Origin: UBA5239 sp040391785
Lineage (GTDB): Bacteria > Verrucomicrobiota > Lentisphaeria > Victivallales > Victivallaceae
Assembly (NCBI GenBank): GCA_040391785.1
Contig: JBEBXH010000009.1
Coordinates: forward strand, 47,394 to 111,393
Length of the DNA stretch: 64,000 nucleotides
Direction of reading: 5' to 3'
The position numbers were made by a program, and so were the translations under genes. The notes under the pieces were generated by a model. That model saw only the letters and a list, made by a program, of their open reading frames with translations, had not been told where the DNA came from and ran no database searches. The first letter of the stretch is position 1; every line of letters starts with the position of its first letter. Below are positions 15,312-24,240 of this stretch, piece by piece.

Positions 15312-16463
15312 TCACTTGTTCTGCAGTTTGTCTTCCTTGATGATTTCCTGAATCCAATCGATATCCGGGAAGAAGTCCTGGAAGAAGGATTGCATCATGA
15401 CCGTGAGGCCGTTTTCGCCGAGTTCGCAATCGAACTTCTGGTTGCCGAGAGCCTTCCGGACATTGGTCTGGTCGAATTCGATATCCGAGGCGAAGTAGGG
15501 CAGCAGATCGCCGAGGAAGCGGGTGATCGCATCATCGCCGGGGGTCTTTTCGCGGTGGGCGACTTCCACGCCATCGAGGCGGAGGGTACGGCATACCGCG
15601 TGGTCGATCATATTGGTGGTCACCGGTTTGTCACCGGTCACATGATAGGTCTCGTTATTCACCGGCGTCTGGAAGAGCGCGGTAATCACTTTCTGCACAT
15701 AGTCGATCGGAACAAAATAAACATGTTCGGACGGAATGGTGTTGAAGTGTGCATTGATATCGATCCAGTCGCGGGGATCGAGCTGCTGTTTGAAGCACTG
15801 GTTCTTTTTCAGCTTCATCAGGAATTCGAGAATCCGGTAAAACGCCAGCGGGCGGCGGATGCGGCCGTCTTTGACCCGGCCGGTAATGATCGACGGACGG
15901 TAGATCGTGAACGGAATGCCCGAGTTGCGGACGAGGATTTCGGCCTTGAACTTGCTTTCTTCGTAGGGATTGTTGAATCCGCTGTCGATGGCCTGGGCTT
16001 CCATGGCGCGGCCGACCAGCTTGCCGGCCACATAGGCGGTGCTGACATAGTGGAATGCTTTGACCTTCAGGAGCTTGGCGAGTTCGAGTACGTTGACGGT
16101 GCCGTCGTAGTTGATGCGGAAAGTTTTGCCGTCCACGTCTTTGCCGAGGTTGACGTCGGCGGCGCAATGGAAGATGGTATCGACATCTTTGAGCAGCGGA
16201 TCTTTGGCGAGTTCCGCCGGATTGATGCTGGTGACATCGCCATCGATCACGTCGATGCGCTTCATCAACTCAGGCAGGAATTCCGGGCAGCCATCGAATG
16301 CGCACTGTTCGCCGAGGATTTCCTCGACCCGTTGGCGTGCGGTCCGCGCCGAATTGCTGCGCGTCAGCGCCACGATCGACACATCCTTGCGTTCCTTGAG
16401 AAGCGCTACGGTAAACGCCCCGCCAACCAGTCCCGTTACCCCGGTCAAAAATATCTTTGCCAT
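15312..16463 (-). CDS. Extended SDR, fatty acyl-CoA/thioester reductase-like (NAD-binding 4)
   Basis: 383 residues. GVTGLVGGAF (8-17) is the GxxGxxG nucleotide site. FHCAADVN, HYVSTAYVAGK and YEESKFKAE (the YxxxK catalytic pair) follow the order of the male-sterility/thioester reductase group. IYRPSIITGR is the typical substrate-side strand. The family reduces acyl-CoA or acyl-carrier thioesters to aldehyde or alcohol, or acts as an epimerase-like dehydrogenase. No carrier protein is adjacent, so the substrate is open. No signal or membrane segment was seen. First gene of a two-gene unit with the amidohydrolase. Confidence 0.8.
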   Translation of the reverse strand: MAKIFLTGVTGLVGGAFTVALLKERKDVSIVALTRSNSARTARQRVEEILGEQCAFDGCPEFLPELMKRIDVIDGDVTSINPAELAKDPLLKDVDTIFHCAADVNLGKDVDGKTFRINYDGTVNVLELAKLLKVKAFHYVSTAYVAGKLVGRAMEAQAIDSGFNNPYEESKFKAEILVRNSGIPFTIYRPSIITGRVKDGRIRRPLAFYRILEFLMKLKKNQCFKQQLDPRDWIDINAHFNTIPSEHVYFVPIDYVQKVITALFQTPVNNETYHVTGDKPVTTNMIDHAVCRTLRLDGVEVAHREKTPGDDAITRFLGDLLPYFASDIEFDQTNVRKALGNQKFDCELGENGLTVMMQSFFQDFFPDIDWIQEIIKEDKLQNK

Positions 16464-16681
16464 TCAAAACCCCATATTACGAATTATAATTTATTTTTTC
16501 CTCTTAAACATTACAAAAGAAATTATATTAATCTAGAACAAAATGCGGAAATTACAAATCGGATTGCTCAAAATCGACTGAAATATTAGGAATTTTATTC
16601 CAAACCTATTTGAAAAACCAAACAAAAGATAGTAAATTTATTATTATTGAATTTTCAATAAAAAACCAAGGAGAATCTATA

Positions 16682-16777
16682 ATGGGACAGCAACTGAAGA
16701 AAATTGCCAAGAGAATCCGCCGCAAGGCCTATCTTGACCGCTGCAAGATCAAAGCACGCGAAGCTGCCAAAAAATAA
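16682..16777 (+). CDS. 31-residue Lys/Arg-rich basic protein
   Basis: MGQQLKKIAKRIRRKAYL then DRCKIKAREAAKK: 13 of 31 residues are Lys or Arg, likely one amphipathic helix. A strong AAGGAG lies eight bases before the ATG, and a good hairpin terminator follows 20 bases after the stop, so it is a compact monocistronic gene. Composition suggests RNA or DNA binding, for example on the ribosome. A short nucleic-acid-binding 'signature' protein has been described for the PVC superphylum; this gene could be a relative, but I cannot confirm the match. It is too short for automatic length cut-offs and easily missed. Confidence 0.7.
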   Translation: MGQQLKKIAKRIRRKAYLDRCKIKAREAAKK

Positions 16778-16797
16778 GTTTTTGCAGAATACCGTAG

Positions 16798-16836
16798 AAC
16801 CTGTCGGGAAATGATTCCGGCAGGTTTATTTTTTTG
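16798..16836. terminator. Bidirectional terminator between the basic protein gene and murB
   Basis: AACCTGTCGGGAA and TTCCGGCAGGTT form a stem around ATGA, followed by a T-run. The T-run codes for the Lys-Lys end of MurB on the other strand, so the stem ends transcripts from both sides. Confidence 0.75.
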
Positions 16837-17929
16837 CCCGGATGGCGTCCCGGAGCCAGGCGCCGCAGGCGCGTTCGGTGGTAAGCTCAAGTTCCGGCGG
16901 CACGGTCAGGTCCGCGTCCCGGCTGACAATTTCGCAGCCGATATTCTTCAAGATGGCGGCATTCAGCCCGCCGGGCGTGGCGGCGATGCGCGGCGCCGGG
17001 GTTTGCACATAGAACTTTTCCAGCATGTCAGGAGCGGCGAAGCAGACTTCCGGCCGCAGGTAAATGCCGTGGAACTCGGCCACCCGGCGGCGCACCTGAG
17101 TCATCAGTTCGAGCATATCCTGTTCCGTGGCCCGGCCGCGGTTCACGATGAAATTGGCGTGGAGATCGCTGACGACGGCATCGCCCACTGCCAACCCTTT
17201 GCATCCGGCCTCGTCAATGAGCCGCCCGGCCGATTCGCTGCCGGCATTGCGGAAAAAACAACCGGCGTTCAATCCACCCGGATTGGTGGCGGCGCGGTTT
17301 TTCAACTCATCGGTGATGAGTTCATTTTCGTTGCCGGCGGCCTTTGGGAGAAGGAAGATCGCGGCGGTGATGACGGCGCCGGGGGGGATCGACGCGTGGC
17401 GGTAGCTCCATTGAATTTCGTCTTTGAGCATGGCCCATGATTCGCCGTTTGCGTTGAAGCCGCAGATTTCCCAGAGGTAATCGCTGATGCTGACGCCGTG
17501 GGCGCCGGCATTCATCCGGAGCAGTCCGCCGATGCGTCCGGGGATGCCCACCAGCGGCGCGAGGCCGCCGAAGTTGTGCTCGGCACAAGCCTTGGCAAAA
17601 TCTTTCAACCGCACCCCGGCCCCGGCAATGATCCGGTTCTGAGCGAAACAGATCCGTCCGAAATTTCCGTGGGTGAGGCGGATGACCAGCAGATCCGGGC
17701 GGTGGTCCGCCCCGATCAGGTTGGTGCCGTTGCCGAGGATGACGAACGGTATCCGGTGCTGCGTGCAATAGCGGAGCAGCCCGGCGAGCACGATATCGTC
17801 TTTGGGCTCGGCCATGGCGGAAATGACGCCGCCGGCCTTGAGCGAGGTAACCTCACGCCACGGGGTATTCTCCTTGACCGTCAGGCCGGGGAATTCCGAT
17901 TTCAGGGCGTGCAGGGGACCTGAGCTCAT
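16826..17929 (-). CDS. murB: UDP-N-acetylenolpyruvoylglucosamine reductase with C-terminal extension
   Basis: 367 residues. It reduces UDP-GlcNAc-enolpyruvate to UDP-MurNAc using FAD and NADPH, in peptidoglycan synthesis. FAD-binding segments are ILGNGTNLIG (64-73) and GIPGRIGGLLRMNAGAHG (128-145). The active-site pair is Y176 (WSYR) with C224 in NAGCFFRN, where many MurBs have Ser, and E294 in LRPEV. The normal domain ends near residue 298; about 65 more residues follow with no known fold. Start: ATG 17929 has AAGGAT seven bases before it, overlapping the hisI stop. The in-frame ATG at 17956 would reach into hisI. Confidence 0.93.
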   Translation of the reverse strand: MSSGPLHALKSEFPGLTVKENTPWREVTSLKAGGVISAMAEPKDDIVLAGLLRYCTQHRIPFVILGNGTNLIGADHRPDLLVIRLTHGNFGRICFAQNRIIAGAGVRLKDFAKACAEHNFGGLAPLVGIPGRIGGLLRMNAGAHGVSISDYLWEICGFNANGESWAMLKDEIQWSYRHASIPPGAVITAAIFLLPKAAGNENELITDELKNRAATNPGGLNAGCFFRNAGSESAGRLIDEAGCKGLAVGDAVVSDLHANFIVNRGRATEQDMLELMTQVRRRVAEFHGIYLRPEVCFAAPDMLEKFYVQTPAPRIAATPGGLNAAILKNIGCEIVSRDADLTVPPELELTTERACGAWLRDAIRAKK

Positions 17930-17933
17930 AAAT

Positions 17934-18317
17934 CTATCCTTTTTTGTAGACCTCATCCGGATCGAAGACCGGAGTGGAAATGACTTCCAGTTCGCCGTTC
18001 GGCAGAACCTTGCGGAAGAAGCAGGAGGGGTGCCCGGTGTGGCAGGCGGCGCCGCCGACCTGATCGACCTTGAACACCACGGTATCGTTGTCGCAGTCGA
18101 TCAGAATTTCCTTGATCAGCTGGACGTTGCCGGAGCTTTCGCCTTTGTGCCAGATTTTCTGACGCGAACGAGTCCAGTACACAGCATGGCCGGTGCGGAG
18201 GGTCTCGTTCCACGCTTCTTCATTGATATAAGCGAGCATCAATACCTCGCCGCTTTTCCAGTCCTGTGCGATGGCCGGAATCAGGCCGCCGCTTTTGGCA
18301 AAATCAAGTTCAATCAT
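17934..18317 (-). CDS. hisI: Phosphoribosyl-AMP cyclohydrolase
   Basis: 127 residues, the single-domain form without the HisE pyrophosphohydrolase. It opens the purine ring of PR-AMP in histidine synthesis. Family patterns are MLAYINEEA (27-35), YWTRSRQKIWHKGE(SSG) (47-63), the metal-binding DCDND (74-78) and the zinc Cys C92 (AACHTG) and C99 (PSCFF). No other his gene is in the window, so the pathway is scattered. It is the first gene of a unit with murB. Confidence 0.95.
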   Translation of the reverse strand: MIELDFAKSGGLIPAIAQDWKSGEVLMLAYINEEAWNETLRTGHAVYWTRSRQKIWHKGESSGNVQLIKEILIDCDNDTVVFKVDQVGGAACHTGHPSCFFRKVLPNGELEVISTPVFDPDEVYKKG

Positions 18318-18464
18318 CGTAACGCTCCTGTTATTTCATCTGTTGAGGGAAAGATACATCGTGCGCGGGCGTTTTTCAACTCAAAATGACGGAAAAGTAA
18401 TCATTTATAGGACACATGGGACGGAGTGGCGAACATTTTTCGGTGGTTCATTGTCTAACATTTG

Positions 18465-18492
18465 TTGATTTTCCGCCAAAATGGAATAGATT
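18465..18492 (+). promoter_or_regulatory. Promoter candidate for the transglutaminase-like gene
   Basis: TTGATT (18465-18470), 16-base spacer, TAGATT (18487-18492), 28 bases before the ATG. Nothing else was seen between hisI and this gene. Confidence 0.4.
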
Positions 18493-18520
18493 AGAAGGTA
18501 AATATTTTAAGGATATGCGC

Positions 18521-21500
18521 ATGATGAAATTTCTGTTTGTTCTTCTGACAATGCTTTGTGTCTGGACGCTGCCCGCGGCGAATCTGCCGCTGGACGAAAT
18601 CCGGAAATTCGCCGCCGAGGCCACGGTCGAGAAATACCCCGATGCCGACCGCGTCCTGATCAGCAACTACGAGGTCGCCGAGTACGACAAAGAGGGCCTC
18701 GGTATCACCACCGATGATTTTTATGAGAAAATTCTGACCGAAAAAGGCCGCCGCGAATACCGCAGCATTCCTTTCCATTTCAACACCAATTATTCAAAGG
18801 TGGAAGTCCTGAAACTGGAGCTGATCAAGCCGGACGGCACGGTCGTGACGGTGGATGTGGCCGCCAACTCCAAGGAAATGACCGAGCCGGGGCAGATGAA
18901 CTCCAACATTTACGACCCCAGTCAGAAAGTTTTGCAGGTATCGATCCCCGACCTGCAGATCGGCGACGTGGTGCACACCGTTTACCGCGAAACCACCCTC
19001 AAGTCGCGGATCAAAGGCGTGTGGACCGAGTTCACCACGCTGCAGTCGGACGTGCCGATTCATTATTACGAGTTCGTGGTGAATGCGCCCAAGGAGCTGC
19101 CGCTGCTGAACAAAATCGTCAAGGACGAGGTGAAGGGGAGCATCACGTTCAAGGAAGAAGCGAAGGGCAACCGGATCATTTACAGCTGGACGGCGCGCAA
19201 CGTGCCGCAGATTTTCGACGAACCCTCCATGCCGCCGATGTACATGGTGGCGCAGCGGGTATTGTTGAGCACCGCCAGGGATTGGCCGGAAATTTCGCGC
19301 TGGTACTGGAACATTTCCGCGCCGCACTTGGACAAAATCACCCCGGAAATGCGGAGCAAGGTCGCAGAACTGACCAAGGGCAAAACCACCGACCTGGAAA
19401 AAATCAACGCGATTTTCCAATTTGTGTCGAAAGAGATCCGTTACTCGGGGCTGACGCTTGAGTCGGAGTCGCCGGGGTATGAACCGCACGACGTGAACCT
19501 GACCTTTGCCAACCGTTACGGCGTCTGCCGCGACAAGGCCGCGCTGCTGGTGACCATGCTTAAGCTGGCCGGGCTCGACGCCTACCCGGTGCTCTTCTAC
19601 AGCGGCCAGAAAAAGGATGAGGAAGTGCCCAATAATTACTTCAATCACGCGATTACCGCCGTCAAAATGAAAGACGGCTCTTATATGCTGATGGACTCGA
19701 CCAACGAGACCACGCCGGAGATTTTTCCCTCGTACCTCTCGAACATGAGTTACCTGGTGGCGACGCCGAAGGGCGAAACGCTGATGACCTCGCCGGTGAT
19801 CCCGCCGGAGCAGAACAAGCTGCGTATCGAAACGGTCGGCTCGCTGGATATCGACGGACTGCTGGAAGCCACGACCACGCTGACGTTCGGCGGTATCAAT
19901 GACGACATTTACCGCGGGGCGTTTTCGAGCTGGAAGCCGGAGCAGGTTCGGCAGTTTGTCACGCGCCAGCTGCGCAGTTCGATTGCCGGGGCGTCGATCA
20001 AAGAGCTGAAAGTGCTGCCGGAAGAACTCCACGATATGAGCAAGCCGCTGCAGCTGGTCCTGAAATATTCGGCCCGGGAGTTTCTGGTCGAGGGCTCGAA
20101 TCAGGCGCTGTTTGTGCCGCCGTGGCTCGGTTCCGATTTCGGCGCGGTCAATTTTGTGCTGGACTCCACCGGGCTCAAGGAGCGCAAATACCCGATGAAG
20201 CTTTTTTCCACCTGTTCCTCGGATGAAACTTTCACGCTGGAAATGCCGGTGGATTTGAAGTTGAACGTCATGCCGAAGTATGACAAAATCAGCTCGGACA
20301 TTCTGGACTGGAACCAGCAGATCGAGCTCAAGGATAAAGTCATTACGGGCAAGAGCCATATCGCCTTCAAGCACACGGACATCACCCCGGCGCAGTACGC
20401 CGGTTTGAAAAAATCGCTGGCCCGGATCGAGTTCGAAGAGAAGAAAACGCCGATTTTCCAGACCCGGATCCCCGAGGAAGAGCTCTTCGCCGAGGCGAAT
20501 GCCGCTTACCTCGACTGGACCGTGGAGTACCGGATCGAGAATCCGCTGGAATGGACGAAGATTGAGAAAGTCAAGAAAAAAGTCCTGAAATTCGGCGGCA
20601 TCCGCAGCAATTCCGAGTTGAAATTCGGTTATAATCCGGTCTGTACGAATTTGAAGCTGGTTCACGCCTCGGTCACGCAGGCGGACGGCAGCAAGCAGGC
20701 GGTCACGGACAAGGAAATCAACATCATGGACGAAGCGTGGGTCGGGTCCGCGCCGCGCTACCCGGCGGCGAAAACCATGGTGGTCAGCCTGCCCGGCGTG
20801 CGGGAGGGCAGCATCATCGAATACACGGTCGAGTCCACCACGAAAAATTTGATTCCGTTCTCGCTGATTGAGCTTTTTCAGGATTTCGATCCGATCGTCA
20901 ACAAGAAATTGATTATTTCCCGCCCGCGCTCGGCGGAGGGCAAATGGGATTGGCAGGGCAAGCGCCCCAGCAATGAATTGATTACCTCCAGCAAAACGGA
21001 GGACGACCGTGCTACCTTCACGTGGGAACTCAGCAATGTGCCGGCCATCAAACCGGAAACGGCCCTGCCGTATCTGTGGGAGATCGTCCCGGCTAAGCAG
21101 TTGAAGGCCGGCGGCGACCGCGACAGTTACGCGGCGGAAGTGAAAGAGGCGCTGGAAAGCAAGGTCGCCGAAGTCGATATTTCCTGGCTGAAGGCGACGG
21201 CGGTGCAGGACAAAATCCGGGAGATCCGCGATTTCGTGGCGAAGAATATCCGCAGCGCTGGCCCGGCTTTCACCGAACTGCCGTTGAGCTGCCTGACCCC
21301 CGCCGCCCGGACGCTGAGCGATGGCTACGGCAACTCGGCCGACCGGGCGATCCTGCTGGTGTCGCTGTTGAAGTCAGCCGGGATTCACGGCGAATTCATC
21401 CTGGCCTCGGAGCTGCCGAACCTCGAGTATTACAAGCAGGACTGGAATTTGCTTTTCATGCCGGAAATGTACAGCCGGGTGCTGGTCAGGGCGGGCGGGT

Positions 21501-22237
21501 TTATCCTGAACGACACGGACCAGTACGCGGCGCTCGGCACCACGGCGCATCAGGACAAACTGGCGCTGCACCTCGCCTCAAGTAAAATCGATGGCGTGAA
21601 AGGGATCGCGGATTCGGTGACCACCCACTATGTGATCGATCTGGATACGGAAGGTAATGCGGTGATCACGCTCTCGCGCAAATATACCGGCATGGCGTTC
21701 GCCGCGCGCAACCGCATGTACAGCGAAATGACGCCGGAACTGCGGAAGCGCCACGAGCAGAATATGGCTGCGGCTATTTCGGAGAGCGCGGAGGTGATCG
21801 AGCCGCTGTCCGTGGAGATTCTGATAAGCAGATGCACCGAAAAACTGAAAGTCAAAGTGCCGCACTTCGCCGTTCGGATCGAGCACTATCTGCAGTTCAA
21901 CCTGCCCGGCAACATCGCCGGTTCGCTGATTCGCCCGCTGCCCGAGAAACGCGAATACCCGTATTTCATCGGCCTCAGCACGAAGCAGGATTTGAACTAT
22001 GAGATCAACCTGCCGAAGGACACGAAAAGCGTAGCCAAAATGCTGCCGCCGGACCTGAAATACGAGTACGTGAACGTCCGGAGCATCGACCGCAGCAGTT
22101 ATATTACCGTCAGCATCAAGGCGGATTTCTCCCCGGTGCTGCTCACTTCGATGGATTACCTGACGCTGCAGGCCGTGCAGACCCGGCTCGTCCATCCCTC
22201 CATGAACACCGTATTGCTTGAACTCAGGAAGAAATGA
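18521..22237 (+). CDS. Secreted double DUF3857/transglutaminase-like protein
   Basis: 1238 residues from MMKFLFVLL. This ATG has AAGGAT at normal spacing, while an upstream frame extension lacks a ribosome site. Signal peptide of about 20 residues (ending LPAA). Two modules follow, each a DUF3857 beta domain and a transglutaminase-like fold. Module 1 has C336 (NRYGVCRDKA), His in FNHAITAV and Asp in LMDSTNE, a plausible Cys-His-Asp triad. Module 2 has YGNSADRA, with S939 in place of the Cys, so it is probably inactive. Such proteins act in the periplasm as peptidases or binding proteins; the substrate is unknown. The stop overlaps the lytic transglycosylase start as ATGA, pointing to the cell wall. 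Confidence 0.82.
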   Translation: MMKFLFVLLTMLCVWTLPAANLPLDEIRKFAAEATVEKYPDADRVLISNYEVAEYDKEGLGITTDDFYEKILTEKGRREYRSIPFHFNTNYSKVEVLKLELIKPDGTVVTVDVAANSKEMTEPGQMNSNIYDPSQKVLQVSIPDLQIGDVVHTVYRETTLKSRIKGVWTEFTTLQSDVPIHYYEFVVNAPKELPLLNKIVKDEVKGSITFKEEAKGNRIIYSWTARNVPQIFDEPSMPPMYMVAQRVLLSTARDWPEISRWYWNISAPHLDKITPEMRSKVAELTKGKTTDLEKINAIFQFVSKEIRYSGLTLESESPGYEPHDVNLTFANRYGVCRDKAALLVTMLKLAGLDAYPVLFYSGQKKDEEVPNNYFNHAITAVKMKDGSYMLMDSTNETTPEIFPSYLSNMSYLVATPKGETLMTSPVIPPEQNKLRIETVGSLDIDGLLEATTTLTFGGINDDIYRGAFSSWKPEQVRQFVTRQLRSSIAGASIKELKVLPEELHDMSKPLQLVLKYSAREFLVEGSNQALFVPPWLGSDFGAVNFVLDSTGLKERKYPMKLFSTCSSDETFTLEMPVDLKLNVMPKYDKISSDILDWNQQIELKDKVITGKSHIAFKHTDITPAQYAGLKKSLARIEFEEKKTPIFQTRIPEEELFAEANAAYLDWTVEYRIENPLEWTKIEKVKKKVLKFGGIRSNSELKFGYNPVCTNLKLVHASVTQADGSKQAVTDKEINIMDEAWVGSAPRYPAAKTMVVSLPGVREGSIIEYTVESTTKNLIPFSLIELFQDFDPIVNKKLIISRPRSAEGKWDWQGKRPSNELITSSKTEDDRATFTWELSNVPAIKPETALPYLWEIVPAKQLKAGGDRDSYAAEVKEALESKVAEVDISWLKATAVQDKIREIRDFVAKNIRSAGPAFTELPLSCLTPAARTLSDGYGNSADRAILLVSLLKSAGIHGEFILASELPNLEYYKQDWNLLFMPEMYSRVLVRAGGFILNDTDQYAALGTTAHQDKLALHLASSKIDGVKGIADSVTTHYVIDLDTEGNAVITLSRKYTGMAFAARNRMYSEMTPELRKRHEQNMAAAISESAEVIEPLSVEILISRCTEKLKVKVPHFAVRIEHYLQFNLPGNIAGSLIRPLPEKREYPYFIGLSTKQDLNYEINLPKDTKSVAKMLPPDLKYEYVNVRSIDRSSYITVSIKADFSPVLLTSMDYLTLQAVQTRLVHPSMNTVLLELRKK

Positions 22238-23805
22238 CCAGAAAGGACATTTGGCGAATCCGACTCGGGCTGCTGATTCTGCTGGCTGCGGTGATCGGCG
22301 TGGCGGTGTGGCTGCTTGTGGCCCGGAAAAATTACCGGCCGTGGGATGATATTCAAGTGTCCGGCATGCTGCGCGTAGTGACGGCGCTGCCCGTCGAACA
22401 GCTCGGCTTGCAGCAGGAACTGCTGACTTCGCAGAAAGAGCTGGCGATGCTGGAGCGTTTCGCGCTCGACAATAACCTCGAGCTCATGGTGTCGCGGGTG
22501 AAAAAAGACCGCCTCGAGCACGCGGTGCGGCACAACTGGGCCGACCTCGCAGTGTCGGAAATCGCACTCGGCGGCAAAGCCCCCGGCTTGACGGAGGTTT
22601 CCTCCGGTCTCGGCACGGCCTGGCTGCTTCCCCGGTCCGCGATTAACCTGAAAAAACAGTTGGAAGATTTTTCCGCGCGCAAGGTGAAACTTTTCCGCAA
22701 CGATACCCCCACCGGCGATCTGCCGTTGATCTCCGAAAGACGGATTCTCCGGATCCTGACGCAGAACGCACCGTTGCTGCACGACAGTGACCAAGGCAAA
22801 TACCGTGGTTTTGAGTACGCGTTGGCGGTGGATTTCGCCGAATCGCTGGATTTGAAGCTGGTGGTTATCACGGTGCCGGACCGTGACTCGCTCACGGAGT
22901 GGCTGCGCGAGGGGCGCGGCGACCTGGCCGTGGCGGCGCTGCCTTTCATCACGGAAATCGAACCGCCGCCGGTTTTCATCCCGAAGGCGAGGGATATCCT
23001 GTTCCCTATCCGATTCGAGTTCCCGCTGCCTCCGAAAAATGAAGAACCGTGGGACGACGGCATCCGTTATTCGCTGATTACCGGCACGCCGAAGGAATAT
23101 GCGTGGTTCTTTCGTGCCTCGAATCCTGAACTGAAGGCCGCGGCCGACGCTTATCTTGTCAGACACCTGAAATCCGGTTTTTACACCGGAGTTTTCGCCC
23201 GTTATTTCGGCTCAAAAGCCAGTCTGGCGTCTCAATATAAATATGAAATCACCCGCGGCGGCATCCGGCTTTCGCCATTCGATCACTGGATCAAGACCCA
23301 TGCCGGAAAACACGATTTTGACTGGCTGCTGATCGCCGCGCTGATTTATCAGGAGAGCCGCTTCATCCCCGAGGTGATCGCCGTCGACGGCGGCCTCGGG
23401 CTGATGCAGCTGATGCCCTTCACCGCCAAAGAAATGAACTGCCTCCGCCCCCTCGAGCCGGAACAGAACATTCGCGCCGGAACCGGTTACCTCGCCAAGC
23501 TTTACGACCGGATCGGCCACGGCGTCGAACCGCGCGAGCGGCTGTGCTTCGCGCTGGCCGCCTACAACGGCGGCTACGGGCACCTTGAGGATGCGCGTAC
23601 CCTCGCCAAAGAACAGGGCCTGAACCCGAACCGCTGGAAGGACAACGTAGAAAAAGCCTACGAACTCCTGACGCAGGAAAAATATTACTCCAAAGCCAGA
23701 TACGGCACCTGCCGCTCCGAGATCATCATCCGCTACGTCAACGAAATCACAACCCGCCACCAGGACTTCGCCCAACTCCACCGGGAAGCACTCAGCTCTC
23801 GATGA
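22234..23805 (+). CDS. mltF: Membrane-bound lytic murein transglycosylase F-like
   Basis: 523 residues. One N-terminal membrane helix (10-30, LGLLILLAAVIGVAVWLLVA) is followed by a periplasmic solute-binding-like domain (about 45-335) and a C-terminal SLT domain. E374 in IYQESRF is the catalytic acid. GGLGLMQLMP, ALAAYNGG and the final YVNEI segment complete the SLT signature. It cleaves the MurNAc-GlcNAc bond and forms 1,6-anhydro ends. The binding domain regulates activity by muropeptides in the Pseudomonas MltF. The start is coupled to the transglutaminase-like gene. The last 14 bases overlap acpS, which runs the other way. Confidence 0.9.
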   Translation: MTRKDIWRIRLGLLILLAAVIGVAVWLLVARKNYRPWDDIQVSGMLRVVTALPVEQLGLQQELLTSQKELAMLERFALDNNLELMVSRVKKDRLEHAVRHNWADLAVSEIALGGKAPGLTEVSSGLGTAWLLPRSAINLKKQLEDFSARKVKLFRNDTPTGDLPLISERRILRILTQNAPLLHDSDQGKYRGFEYALAVDFAESLDLKLVVITVPDRDSLTEWLREGRGDLAVAALPFITEIEPPPVFIPKARDILFPIRFEFPLPPKNEEPWDDGIRYSLITGTPKEYAWFFRASNPELKAAADAYLVRHLKSGFYTGVFARYFGSKASLASQYKYEITRGGIRLSPFDHWIKTHAGKHDFDWLLIAALIYQESRFIPEVIAVDGGLGLMQLMPFTAKEMNCLRPLEPEQNIRAGTGYLAKLYDRIGHGVEPRERLCFALAAYNGGYGHLEDARTLAKEQGLNPNRWKDNVEKAYELLTQEKYYSKARYGTCRSEIIIRYVNEITTRHQDFAQLHREALSSR

Positions 23806-24169
23806 TGACGGTGGCGGTGGCGTATTCGCGCTCGTGGGAAATCGAGACGTGGATGTGTTTGTAATTAAAGGTGTTGGCAGTTTTTAGGGCGGTGCCGGTC
23901 AGCTTCAGCGCGGGGGCGCCGGAGGCGTCGTTGAGCACGGCGATGTCCAGCCAGGAGCATTGTTCGCCGATGCCGCATTTGAGCGCTTTGGAGAGCGCCT
24001 CCTTGGCGCACCAGCGCCCGGCGTAATATTCGGCGGGGTCGCGGCGGGCGGCGGCCTCGGCCTGTTCGGCCGGAGTGTAAACCCGTTCGAGGATATTTTC
24101 GCCGTGGCGTTCGAGCATTTTGCGGATGCGTTCGATGGATACTACGTCGGTTCCTAGCCCTGAAATCAT
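23792..24169 (-). CDS. acpS: Holo-[acyl-carrier-protein] synthase
   Basis: 125 residues, usual length. It transfers 4'-phosphopantetheine from CoA to acyl carrier protein. The metal-binding D8 lies in GLGTDVVSIERI, and the helix RWCAKEALSKAL holds the Glu ligand. HVSISHEREYATATV is the C-terminal strand pair. It is convergent with mltF and divergent from the FabF-like gene, so the two lipid genes share one intergenic region of 71 bases. Confidence 0.95.
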   Translation of the reverse strand: MISGLGTDVVSIERIRKMLERHGENILERVYTPAEQAEAAARRDPAEYYAGRWCAKEALSKALKCGIGEQCSWLDIAVLNDASGAPALKLTGTALKTANTFNYKHIHVSISHEREYATATVIIES

Positions 24170-24196
24170 ATTTTCCTGCTTGAATTTTCGTTAAAC

Positions 24197-24223
24197 TTGA
24201 CTATAGTTGTCTCTATATATAAT
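24197..24223 (+). promoter_or_regulatory. Promoter candidate for the FabF-like gene
   Basis: TTGACT (24197-24202) and TATAAT (24218-24223) with a 15-base spacer. TATATA at 24214 is an alternative -10. AGGAA precedes the ATG. Confidence 0.4.
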
Positions 24224-24240
24224 ATTACAGGAAACACGAA

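Noticed and set aside
16505..16660. Possible tRNA or other RNA gene in the AT-rich gap before the basic protein gene
   Set aside because: No cloverleaf arms or TTCGA-type loop found; the gap looks like a plain promoter region.
18794..20665. Open frame of 623 codons opposite the transglutaminase-like gene
   Set aside because: Shadow in a GC-rich gene; no signal peptide, domain or ribosome site.
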